From the NCBI GenBank assembly GCA_964030475.1, contig CAXIPT010000002.1:13632421-13696420 (forward strand): a stretch of 64,000 bases of DNA, read 5' to 3'. This stretch comes from Tethya wilhelma (lineage: Eukaryota; Porifera; Demospongiae; Tethyida; Tethyidae). The translations under genes and the position numbers were made by a program. The notes under the pieces are model-generated. The model was not told where the DNA came from. It was given only the letters and a program-made list of their open reading frames with translations, and ran no database searches. Shown piece by piece: positions 23,452 to 35,602 of this stretch (position 1 is its first letter; every line of letters starts with the position of its first letter).

Positions 23452-26400
23452 CTAGTCACTGCTCTGTCCATCACTATCTGAAGCAAGCAGTGGCTCACGA
23501 TCCTGATCAAAACGAACAAATGGTGGGAAATTATTCAAAATATCAGCCGTTTTTTTTCTATTTCTCTGTGATGTACTGTTTGAACTTAGCACAACTTCAT
23601 CCACATTTGAGTTTTCCTTCATATTAACAACCTTCTTGTAACCATGGTGGAGGACTATCCCAAGAAAAGACACAAATGCAATGGAAACTGACACGTGAGC
23701 TAGAATACTCTGGATCCATTTCTTGTGAGCTTCATCATAGTTTGTGTATGTTGTTCCAACACTGAGTACACTTAGGTTGATTAGAAAAGAGCATTCAAGA
23801 ACGTCAAGGGCTCTCTTCTCGTAGATGCCATACTGAAGTGATGATTTAATGGAAATGAGAATAATACAAGCTAAAACAGTTGCAAATATGCTGGTTTTTT
23901 CAACATTTGAGTGTTGGGTAGCAGAGATAATGAGTATAGCAATTCTAATAAGCAGCAAAAGTCCCGTCCAAAACCTTGCATGTTTGGTGTGGGGTCCAGT
24001 GTATGTATCAAAAAATGGTTTTAACTGCCACACCCATCTGAAACAGACCCTGTTCGATAGTTTGTTTAAGTTCTGAATGCAAAATAGTGTCAATGTAAAT
24101 GGAAGGCATATCACCAGACACAAAATACCAAACACAAACAAGGGAATGTGCTTTCCTTGCAAGTAGATAAGATTTGAGTCTTGCTTCCAATGATAAACAA
24201 CCTTTGAGATGTTCAAGTTGTTTTTGCTATACTGATATATGATTTGGAAGTGAAGGACTGACATTATTGCACGGAGCAGCTTTGAGTAGGAAAGAAGAAC
24301 CAATGTAGCTAACACTTTCACTCCATTTGTGCTGAAAAGTCTTGAAAACGAGTTGAATCTTCTGCTGAGTAGTACAACAATTATTGAAATCAGCCAAATG
24401 TAAATTGGAAAAATAAATTGCAACCATGCTTTTCCATATTTGTCCATTCCCTTGTAAAAACACACAGAAATGCCTAAATCCAAGTTTAACCATGAGAGGA
24501 AGAGTAGTAAGAATGGTGTGAATACTGGGATATGACTATATTGGAAAAAGCAGGCACTGTTCATCTGAGCAAGGTTTGCGTAGAATATCAGCCCGCTGAC
24601 TGTTCCTTGTGCAACAGTTAGGTTGAGGATTGTTATGATAAACACAAGAGCAACTCCTGCAAGAGCAAGTGGCACTAACAATAATAGATAGTAATGTGAG
24701 CAATTGTTCTGGCAGTTTGATGATCCTAGTATGACACTAGAATTAGCTGGGCAGGCTCCACAGAGTATCCCGGTACGATTGAAATTACACTGTACATCTT
24801 TCTCCATGAAGTTCTGACCAACTGGTATGATTATTCTATCGTTAGATGAGCAATAATCAAAAGCAAATCCAGCAGACACATAGTAGGTTTGGGTTAGATT
24901 ATCAAATCCAATCCAAAGTTGTGTTTCACGAGTCAAGGTCTTGTTGTTTATACTACAATGTATACCACTTTGATTCATTATTGAAATGCAACCACATGTA
25001 TCACAATTTATTTGCTGATGCTCAAACCCTATGGGACAATCCTTGAGTGTAATATTTATTGACACAGCCTTGTAATAAGAAAGTCGTTGTATAAAACTGT
25101 TGTCTCCAGCTACTTGTACTTTTAGATCAAGTATTTCTTGTTTTTGCTCTGTATAGATTGTATAGTTTAATATGTTACATCCTTTTCCTTCAGTCCTTTG
25201 AATCCAGCCACTCACTTTTGTACTGTGTTTGTTATGACTTTTGCTTTTGAGTGAAGCAACTACTGTTCCTGGTACTATCCCATTGAGTTGACCGACAATA
25301 ACTAGTGACAAATTAAATGTTTCACCAGAATAAACATGCTTTGGTTTAAATAATTGGTCACACATAGGTGTTTGGTTCAAACACAAACACACCCGCTCTG
25401 GAGGTGAAGTTATGTTTGATGGGCCCCTCGGGATTATCTCAAATACTTTGCTAAATATGCTTAGTTCATTATCATGAGTATGATTATGGTACGTCACATT
25501 GTGAAATGGTGAATTAAGCATATAGCAATTAATAATGGATCCTCCATATATACCATCTCCAGCATAATTTGCTGTATTGTTAATGAGTGTTACATGAATC
25601 GTTTGTAACACTGTTTCTGGTGGTAAAGCATATTCTCTCCAATTAAACTGAAAAAAACACATTGGTGGTGATTGTAAACATTGAAGGTCTATGCATATCC
25701 CTCCTCCAGCATGTTCGGCATGGTTATTAGCTATAGTCAAATTTGTATGTGCTGACAAAAATATTACAGAATCTGAGCAAAAGAGTATTCCTCCTCCACT
25801 TGAGCCCTTGTTGTTACTGATGGTGATGTTTCCAGAGAATATGAAGTTGCTCCTGACTCCAAGTATCCCGCTACATTCATTCCCATTTATCAGGACATTG
25901 GTAAGATTTACATGGGGACTGTTCTCAGCATAAATCACTCCTTTCCCAGATGAAGTATTAGTTGAATGGTTTGAAAAAACTGTATTAATAATTTCTAAAT
26001 GAAACTGAAGTTTTAATTTCTCAAAGGAGAGGTAGACTAAGCTATAAACTGCAATACCACCATAACCGTGTTCTATAGGGTCATGCAGTTTGTTGTGAGA
26101 AAAATTACAATTGCTTATTTTTATTTTTACTTGACTGCAGGAAGATGATTCTTTCTGTCGCAGGAACATTCCTCCTCCACTATGTCTAGCCTTGTTCCCT
26201 GTAAATGAGACATTGTCTAATTCCAAAAGGGTACGTAGAATAGAAGAAGTATTGATTGAACAGGTATAATTGTCAACTCCTGAGGAATCCTCAATAAATG
26301 CAAGAAATCCTGCCCCTTGTTTAGCAGTACCATTGGAAATGATGCTGTTTTGTATTATTACAGGAATCGTAAAAATGTGTGAAGCATTGTGAAGTGATAT

Positions 26401-27255
26401 TAACAAATTTCCTCCAACAACACCCTTGTTTCGATCTAAGGTTACATGGTCTAGAGTTACGCTTACATTTGTACATTCCAGTACAATCAATAAACCTGCT
26501 GCAAAATTTTCAATACGAGAATTATGATCACTAGCCTTCCATTCATTACTGTTGTTTAGAAATTTTGAATTATTAATGTGTAATACTATACGGCCAATGC
26601 TGCAATTACTAAAAAAGAATGAGTTTCCAGAGTAGTATGAGCTGTTGGAACTTTTTGCATGAGCAAAGGTTGAACCTTGAATAAATATGTTTCCTTCAAC
26701 GCTGCTGTAATAGATATTTTAGCTGAGAGACTGTAAAAACTCTACATTTGAAATGTAATGGTCTCTTCCTTTATAACAGGCCAATGCTGATTGTGCTGAG
26801 CCATACCCAAATATATGAAAGTCCACTATCTGTCCACATTTAAAGACGTTCAAGTTTTCAATACTCAATCTTGCTGTATGCTTGAAAGCAAATCCAGCAT
26901 TGTCACTTCCACTACAGTCAATTGTACTATTTCCAGTACCAATGAGCTTCAGATCAGTAACATTTTCAACTGTTACGTTCACTTTGTGCAAAAAAGTACC
27001 ACTGAGAAAACAGAAGACACTTGAAGATGTGAAGTAGTTATTTTCAATGTAGAAGTTTAAGGTTTGACACTGGTAGTACGATGGACCTTCTTTGGACTGC
27101 CATTGATTGGGACATGATGAATCATTTCCATCAGGGTGGACATACCGTATTGTAATTTGCACATCGGAGTTGTCAAACCCTTGGCAATACATTGATTCTA
27201 CACCACTGTAGTGTAGTATCAGAGAAAGACTGAAAACAAGAATAAAGCTTGCCAT
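23452..27255 (-). pseudogene. Beta-helix multi-TM protein, copy B (full length, one premature stop)
   Basis: Intronless frame of 1,268 codons with a single in-frame TAA at 26719-26721 (codon 179), where copy A has CAA (Gln). Layout: signal peptide (MASFILVFSLSLILHYSGVES), beta-helix repeats with GGGM, GGGI and GGNL turns to about residue 560, a Cys-rich juxtamembrane module (CPIGF, CDTCGC, GILCGACPANSS, LGSSNCQNNC), then about eight or nine hydrophobic helices from residue ~855, starting YYLLLLVPLALAGVALVF, with the conserved stretch NLTVAQGTVSGLIFYAN. A short polar tail ends EPLLASDSDGQSSD. Many N-glycosylation sequons. Function unknown; the topology suggests a cell-surface sensor or adhesion molecule (inference). 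The stop could be a null allele or sequencing error. Confidence 0.82.
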
Positions 27256-27886
27256 TGGGAACTGTAGAAGATATCGATGAATAGATGTGCAATATCAGTC
27301 CTTTAGCAATTCTTCTCGTCATTCACACTAAAGTAGTGTGGACCCTCAGACTATATAGTACAAAGTAGGCCTCAGTTGATATTCACAACACAATAGTTAA
27401 TTTGTTGTATTATTGTCAATAGTTTGTAATAATAACTGAGATATTGTGCTTAGTTGCAAGTAAACTCTATACATTGGATATTGTATACAACCTAAATAGA
27501 TCCAGAAAGTGTACAAATTTAGTGTTTTCCCAAAACAAATGTTTGTCGATAGTGTACAAAGTATAGTCATATAAGTACGTTGTAAAATTTCCCTATCAAC
27601 ATTGTATGTGTACACACCAAGGACCAGCTCTAGTCAGCCATGCATAGCTCAGAAATCACAAAAAACATGCAGTGATCTAATTACATCTCTACCAACCATT
27701 TGTGATAGCAAAGGAAATAATAATAACAACTAAAACAGTTTAAAGTTGAATGCATAATTATATACAATCACACAATAATTATTAATTTTAAGTTTTACAA
27801 CTGTCCATTATAATTATGTGCATACTGTTAGCCTTTTCCCAAAAAAGTGAGAAATAAGCTGTGCTGCTTGATCTTTTAAAGTAAAC
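27256..27886. other. Intergenic between copy B and the multi-exon paralog
   Basis: Same-strand neighbours about 630 bp apart. Parts recur at 9260-9960, in line with block duplication. No coding exon. Confidence 0.6.
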
Positions 27887-29445
27887 TTAATTTCTAGTGT
27901 CCTCAGTGTTTTGATTGGTAGCTAATGGATTCACAGCTTCCACTCGTGTGTCTATAGATGGCTTCCCTTTCACTCTTCCACCACTACTTCCACCCCAGCT
28001 CAATTCACTAGGATCCAGTAGAGGTTTCAGCAAGTCTGAAGGAACTGGATTGCTCTTACGTTCACTGACTGTGGTACTGCTTTGATACGCACTTGATAGG
28101 ATATCTTCTGATCTTGATCTTCTTCTCGATGGACCACTAGTACTAGTCTCCACTATTTCCGGAACTGGACTAGGGTCTACTGTGATGATCTTTTTATGAG
28201 CAGTTGATGTCGGCTGTTCATGATGACTAGATGACTCTAGATCCGGCATTGATTTCACTCTCTGATTAGTTGCAGCATTGCGACCTGCCAGGTCTACCAT
28301 ACCAATCACGGTCTGTCTCTTCCTGGGTTTGTTCCTGAAGCCAAATTGTCCCCTGGTTAGTCTTCTTGGAAGTGAAAAGCTGAACAGTGACTGTGAGTCT
28401 CCAAGATGAACAGATGTTGTACGGAAACTTGTGTGTCTACGTGTGCGATTGTCATCAAATTGATCTTCATATGGATCTGTATACTCTATGGACTCTAAAA
28501 ATAGCTTGTCCTTGATCTTTAGCCTGAAATAATAAGGTTTAGTAGATTAAAGTTACACTTGGCAAATAATACCAAGTAAAAAAACAACATTCTTTGTAGT
28601 GTAACTTCCACCATCGATAACATGCACGTCTAAAATACTAGGAAACGTACCACACAATTCTGGTAAGATAAACTGCTGTAGCCAGGACAAACACTGCCAG
28701 TGGTAAGTAGTAAAAAGGGGCCAAGATCCAAACAAGGTCTGTTCCTTTGAATTTCATGTCAGTACACTCAGCTTGGACTACACTGGTTTGGTTATCATTG
28801 GTCTCTCCATTGCCACGCTCAACCATGAGTTCATCACTGTTCCTTAAGAGGAGCATTATTATGGTCGAAGAAGAGAGAAGTACATCCAATGTGTTTGCTA
28901 GCTGGTCCTTATATGGTTGAACATATCCACCCACAGCTATGGATATTGCCAAGAAAAAAATTGCCGGGTACTGAAATCATGAAAATTTAATATCAATTTA
29001 AGACATTATCACTCCAAATCAATTAACCTGGAGAATCTTACATTATTCCTTGGGAAAGGTACAATGAGTAGAATCAATAGTAGCCTCCTAAGGAGTTCCA
29101 TGGCTGCCCACCATGGCAGTGGGGGTTTGAATGATTCTGCTAGTGGGTCAATAGAATATTTCAGCCAACTTGGTTTCTATAGGGCAAGAAGGGGGTTGTG
29201 AATTAAACAATGAATTACACAACATAGTACACAATACAACTAAAAACAGTGGCCATGCACTCAATGATCAATATACAATTAGCAGTCACAATGGCTAAGT
29301 GATACAACAAACCTTAAACAATTTAAATGAGTAGATGAGGATCACAGGAATGACGATGACACAAAACATCAGCACTAGAATGGCAAGAAGAGCAAGAGGA
29401 AGATGGCCTCCAGTGAAACACTGCACATTGGCATTGATATACCAC

Positions 29446-29532
<87 letters not shown>

Positions 29533-29533
29533 N

Positions 29534-29598
<65 letters not shown>

Positions 29599-32218
29599 CT
29601 ACATATATGTAGTATCATACTTAAAGAAACTGCATCACTATAAATTATTAATTATTATAAGCATTGTTTTGTTATCAAAAATAAATACGTGATGTTTTGA
29701 GACATTTTTTGATGACAAACACACAATACACATACATGCAGAACATGGTACCCAGATCGTACTAGAAGCAAATCAAAAAACGTCTCAAAAGGTCATAGAA
29801 TGCCATAAAACATCAAAATTTTTATTTTAGTAACAAAACAGCACATATAGTGACACAGTGCCTTTAATGCAAGCTGTGCAACTAACAGGCTGGTATCTTC
29901 CATCAGTGTTAGGAATCAAAGGACAGTCCAACACTGACATTGATGTAAACACAACATGAGTGTACTGGAGGAGACACACCCACCAAATCCCGTACCATGG
30001 CTCCCGGTGAAGTTTATGATGATACCTATACATACAAGTGTGGTGGGAATAGTACTACAGTAGGGAGAATATTCTGTTTATTTAAGTAACAATATCATGT
30101 GATTGCTTTGAAAAAAATCACAGTGTAACATTTATGTGTGTATGTATGTACATATGTGTGTTTGCTTGCCATTGCCTAGCAACCAAAGTTTATAGGCTAA
30201 TTACTAGCTACTGGCTGGGTGGAGGTGACATGATAGAGTAGCTAGGAGTCACAGGGATCAATGGCAAACAAAGTATAGTTGCATGAATATATATGTGCAG
30301 GTGTAGGTGTGTGCATGTGTGCATGAGTGCATGTGTGCATATATGTGTATATACAATTGTGTGAGTTGCATTGACAAACAAACTGAATTGGCTCAATTCA
30401 GAATTACACACTACCTCAAGAAAAGGATTGCTATGCTCAGTGCAATGGAAATGAGAAGTGGTAGGTATCTTAAGAAGTAGCTCAGCTCTGCTAAGAGGTC
30501 TTGGAACAGACAGAAGTCATAGACAAAGTAGAAACTCAAAGCACTGCTGACATAATACTCCTGTTAAGAAATACCGCATTGAGATCATCAGTATAAATGA
30601 TGATACAAATACTTACCTACTTACTTACGTAATACAAATACTTAAATAGCACTTACATAATCTCCATGGTGAAAGTTTGCAGGGAAATGTTGGCCTAGGA
30701 ATGGAGTCACCTGCAATAATCATTGGACACATATCGTATAATTATAATTGAATGTAAACTGGCTATTCTACTTATGACAAACCTGTATGTAGAAGAGGAC
30801 TGGATAGAGCCATGTTGGTGGTGGTGTCTTCAGGGCTAGAATAGCAGTAATGACCAGGGCATCGGCAATAACTGAGAAATAAGCAGCAAATTTGAGCATT
30901 ACATTCCTAAATAAAGTAATGATGTTTGAAACTCACCAAGAGCAGCAACGAGTAGACCGTGAGTTGACGAGCATGATACACAGTTATTTAGCAGAGCACT
31001 AAAGCCAGAGTTGTTAGTGCATCCTCCACATAGTAATCCTTAGCACATTGACAAGCTCAACAATAATAATAATTATTACTACTAACAATTTTTGCATCAT
31101 TTCACCTTGTCTGTTGCAGTGGCACTGGTTATCAGGCAATTCACTGTTGTAGACAAAGGTACAAGTGCTTGGTGAACCCTTGGATAGATCAAAGCATCTA
31201 CAGTAATGAGCAGGACAAGGGTACACAAACACTGCATCTTCAATTTCTTGCCGGTTGGTCACAGCAATGGCCCATGATCCCTCCTGAGAAAGATAGAATT
31301 GAGTTACAGTTATGGTCTACCATTTACACAACAAACTTACTGTGAGGAAGATCTTCCTGTTCTTGCAGGCCATGATGTTCTTATTGTTGACAGTATTACA
31401 TCTACAGATATGTGTCGAATGAGAACCCACCCTTTCATGCGTGATTTTGTAGCCTGGTGGACAGTCTAGTCCGTTTATAGTGAATTGGTCCGATTGATAA
31501 TCCTATAATAGTAATGTAATGTATGCATATCTTGACAGATTTATTATGGATGGCTATAAAATGAGAAAATGTGAGCAATGGATGTTGGTCCTATATATTT
31601 CATACATTACTATTATAATATTGTAACAATAATTATTTATGTTACCAACTTCAGCTACAATTAACAAGCCTGATGGTTTAACACACCTCAGAGAAGAGTG
31701 AGTCAACAGTGACTCTCTTGGATTCTGGTATAATATCATTATCATCAAAAGAAGGTCCCAGGGTGTATAGAGTTCTAATGGCTGAAGACTTAATATTATG
31801 AGGTACGTCTGCTGCTGGGCTAAACTGATAGTCACCGTCAATCTAAATTCAATTTTAATTTTTGTAATTTATTTTTATTTCAAAATACTGGATGTAGTCT
31901 AGAGTATAGCTTACACCAGAGAGTCTGACTGCTACAGCTGTACTTAGATTGAGTTCATCTGTACCGACTACAAACAAATCAAAGAGTTCTCCAGGATATG
32001 CAGATATCTGGATAGGTGTATATGTATGGATGTATTAATATGATCTTTGTATTGTGTAAACAGCACATCATGCCATAGACTGTGATTGCATGTGCACATA
32101 AAAAATTATATAATACATTTCTGGATCCTTCTTTGACTGTGATGTTTACTGGTGGGGTTTGAATGTACCACGTAGAGTTTCTCTCATCTGGAGCATGACC
32201 AGTATTGACATTGTCATC

Positions 32219-32255
<37 letters not shown>

Positions 32256-33588
32256 GCCAGCTATCAAAACTCATTAGAATGAAGGATCTATCAACTGCTG
32301 AAGGCCTTTGGTGGTCGAAAAGCCCTTGTATAGTACAATTTTGAGTAGTTCACCACTTACCCATAATTTATAAAATTCCACCTAAATACTCTGCTTCGGT
32401 CAAAGTACACTGGTCCTGTTCCCACCCATGAGCATAGGTCAAGAACATTCATGTACACCACAGACCCAATGAGAGCCTCGTTGCCAGTGAATGTAACATC
32501 CAACTGAAATCAAAACATAATGTGCATAAATGCAGTGGATCAATGACAAGTTAGGAATGTCAAATTTTCCTTACATCATCCCAGTCATCAGGTACTGTTT
32601 GTGAGTTTGGTCTTCGAATAGGACAGAAAGGATTGAACAATAATTGAGTGTGGCTTCTTGATAAAGATGTAATAGCATGGTTTTCTACCACAATGGCAGC
32701 TCCCAGGCTACAGCAAATACATAATATCTACCACGATTGTTACTATACCAGCCGTAACTTCAATAGCTAGGTCATTGGGTATACTTACAGTCCTGAGTTG
32801 TTTTTAAAGACAAGTGATGAATTAGAAAACATCTCTAACTGACCGAACGATGTTAAGTAGACAGATCCACTATCAGTATCTCTACCACTATTCTCAGAGA
32901 ACTCAGTGTGGTTGTGAATTTCCACCCTTGTACCAACAGCCTAAGCAATAATTCAAGCATTACAGAATTTCGAATCAATTTAATATTGTACATGTGTTAC
33001 ATACCACAAAGGTTCTTCCATCATTCTTGTGAAATTTGTTGTATCCAGAAAGAGAGACAGGAAGGTATGCAGTAGTCACGATTCCACTTCCTCTTGAGCA
33101 ACTATTTCTTTCAAATACACTACAATCAACAAGGAATTAGGTGCTAGCTGGAGTAAGGTGTACTTAACACACTTGGCCATTAGATGTAAAATCATTGTCT
33201 GAATGTCTGCATGTGCATTTGTTTCTATATATGGTTCACTTGTGTGCACATGTTATATGCACAAAAGAAAAAGTCCTACAGTCTTGTTTTTTGAGATTCT
33301 ACTTCAGACTTGGTTGACCCTACAGGTACATAAACTAATCTATATATGGTGATGCATGGATCACTAAGTTTCGTATGACAATTCGTAATATTAATGGCCC
33401 ATTTGCTTATGCATGTAAAATGTGTTTTATAGTATGGCTATTCATATATATTAGGAGGATGATATTACAACTTGTTTGTATTGTTATACCTAATATAGTT
33501 GCTATGTGTAAGTATATGGAATAAATTAGTAGTAAAAGTAACACTGCAGTAACAATGGATATTGTATTTACAATTGCTCTTCAAACTC

Positions 33589-33658
<70 letters not shown>

Positions 33659-35456
33659 TACACACACACACACACTCGATGCATGGTTGAATGCCGCACA
33701 CTTGCCATTGACCTCCTGTGACTCCTAGCTACACTATTGTCACTTCCACCAAGCCAGTAACCGGTAATTAGTCTATAAAACTTTGGTTGCTAGGCAATGA
33801 CAAACAAATAGTGATATACACAGACACAAATAGTGATATACACACACACACACACGCACACACAAATGTACTCATGCACAGTGACATATGGATTTCACTT
33901 ACCAATCAACAATCTGAAGAGATCGGGAATTACTCACGTCTTGCAAAAATTGAAGAGAGGCTATTGAAATAGCTGCACCGAAGTCAGTAGCAAAATTCCC
34001 AAAAAAGGTACAGTTCTCAATGCGAGAATGATTATTAAGCCTGGATACTCCTGCATGCAGTGGGCAAAGGGTCACAATAACCAAATTATTGACTTTCAGT
34101 TGAAATGGAGCCAGCTATAAAGTTAATATTATTATGAACTTACTAGCAACATAGAAATAAATTCCTCCACCCCAATGAGAAAAGTTCTCTATGAATTCAG
34201 AATCATAGACTTCAAGAGTGTCACTGACTTTATCAACAATACTGTTTGCAAATTGAGATGCTATGAACAATCCACCTGGTCCTTCAGGGCAATGACAACG
34301 AATGAACTTCACTCGATTAATGGTTAGACTATTTGGAGTATTGTTGGCATTAGAAGTAATGTTGCCAGTAAATGCAACGTACATTCCACCTCCGATTGAC
34401 TTAGCATAGCTCTCCTCAATCACTGTATCCTCAATGTTCACATCAATATCAAATACAGCATTGTACAGCACAAAAATTGAACCACCTCTACCAGTAAAGA
34501 CCAAGTCTTGCAATAAGTCTGAGCTTAATGTACTCTCTGGAGGGTCAGAGGTGTTGTTACAAAATGTACATCCAGATATGTAGATTCCTCTTTTTTCTGG
34601 AACAGATGATGATTTGACTCCTATGTTCCAGTAGTTATCATCATATACGATGGATAACCCTCCTGAGTGACCTCTGTACGGTTCCCTCTTGAATACAGCT
34701 ACCGGACCGTTGTTCAGGAATGTGCAAGATGTGATGTTGATATGGTAGCACATGTAAAGATCAATCGCTCCATTGTAGAAGTAACTGTCAGTGCATAAGT
34801 GTATGCATTTGTTGGGAAATCACAAACTATAATAATATTATTGTAGTGATGATACATGAGTGTACAATTACATGCAGTCATACTTTTACCTATCAAGTAT
34901 AGTCTACATAGCTGCATGGAGCTTACCTAAATGTTGAATCTGTAATAACTACATTATCAACATCCTCAAATCCTATAATTCCAAAACTTCCATGATACTC
35001 AATGCCAACCAACTCAACATAAGTGCAGTGAATGAAAAGTAGAGGATAGCTTTGATTTGTTTCTGATTCATTTTTTATTGTGAATGAGACCTGAACACCA
35101 TGAGTGTTAGCAGCACAGAGTATCACATCCTGTGAGATTGTAATCTGCTGGCTCAGGCTGTAGTCACCATCTTGTATTGTCACCATCAGAGCACAATCCA
35201 ATAACTCAAATTGTTGGGTACCTGCTCTTGAGATTAACAACAGTGCCTCTTCTAGGCTGCTACATTCTATGTCTGTCTGGTTCAAGTTCTCAAGGTTGCA
35301 GTTATTCTCTGTGTTGACTCCAACTGTGATGCTAGTCTGGCAATGGTTGCCTTGAGCAGACAACGAAGAGGAAATAGCAGAAAAACTCAACAGGCTAAAA
35401 CACTGCATAAGAGCTACAGCAACGTAGCTAGTATGACTTCGAGTCAGTAGTAACAT
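27887..35456 (-). CDS. Beta-helix multi-TM protein, intact ~21-exon member
   Basis: Read as exons 35456-34927, 34784-34144, 34050-33903, 33119-33005, 32940-32789, 32707-32575, 32503-32361, 32219-32117, 32007-31917, 31842-31687, 31502-31341, 31283-31106, 30998-30937, 30871-30783, 30710-30657, 30560-30415, 30025-29888, 29447-29313, 29176-29042, 28970-28651 and 28523-27887, about 1,420 residues. N-terminal hydrophobic signal, beta-helix with GGGIYF, GGGMYV and GGLFIA turns, a module with AYPGELF that aligns with VYPGEMF of copy A, Cys-rich CPPGYK...CRC, then membrane helices (LPLLISIALSIAILFL, LALLAILVLMFCVIVIPVIL, YLPLAVFVLATAVYL). The cytoplasmic tail, about 200 residues, is Ser/Arg-rich and much longer than in the intronless copies. 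No stop was seen in any exon. Introns hold microsatellites and a MITE. Role unknown; possibly a surface receptor or adhesion protein. Confidence 0.78.
29449..29597. repeat. (GT)n microsatellite forming a minus-strand splice acceptor
   Basis: About 150 bp of GT with an N at 29533. On the minus strand it reads (CA)nCAG and is used directly as acceptor for the exon at 29447. Confidence 0.9.
29621..29867. mobile_element. MITE family 3 copy a, TTAA-flanked (piggyBac-like)
   Basis: Ends TTAAAGAAACTGCATCACTA and the complement of TTAAAGGCACTGTGTCACTA, with TTAA at both borders, the target site of piggyBac elements. Lies in an intron. The inside, for example GACAAACACACAATACACAT, matches the copy at 60379-60653. 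Confidence 0.82.
32221..32252. repeat. (TG)n microsatellite at a minus-strand splice acceptor
   Basis: On the minus strand the run reads (CA)nCAG, directly before the exon starting at 32219 of the beta-helix gene. Confidence 0.88.
33591..33675. repeat. (CA)n microsatellite
   Basis: About 85 bp in the large intron between exons 3 and 4 of the beta-helix gene, interrupted once by GATA; a shorter CA run follows at 33838-33864. The rest of this ~780-bp intron shows no feature. Confidence 0.9.
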
Positions 35457-35602
35457 GATCCTCTCATGTATAGTCCTTTAGAGAGCTGAAACCAGCTACG
35501 ACGATGCAATCTAATAATTGAGCGCATGCGGGTGTTTCAGGAGAGGGGGAAAACCTTATAAGAGCTCAAGACAATAATAATTGCAAACCATTCCTGCATG
35601 CA
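35457..35602. promoter_or_regulatory. Shared promoter of divergent beta-helix and GMC genes
   Basis: Only about 146 bp separate the two start codons. A TATA-like CCTTATAAGAG at 35552-35562 lies about 50 bp before the first GMC ATG and about 130 bp before the second. Probably bidirectional (inference). Confidence 0.55.

Noticed and set aside
29335..29692. Long CV/VC and TH repeat ORFs across the GT run on both strands
   Set aside because: Pure translation of a GT/CA microsatellite; no coding signal beyond the repeat.
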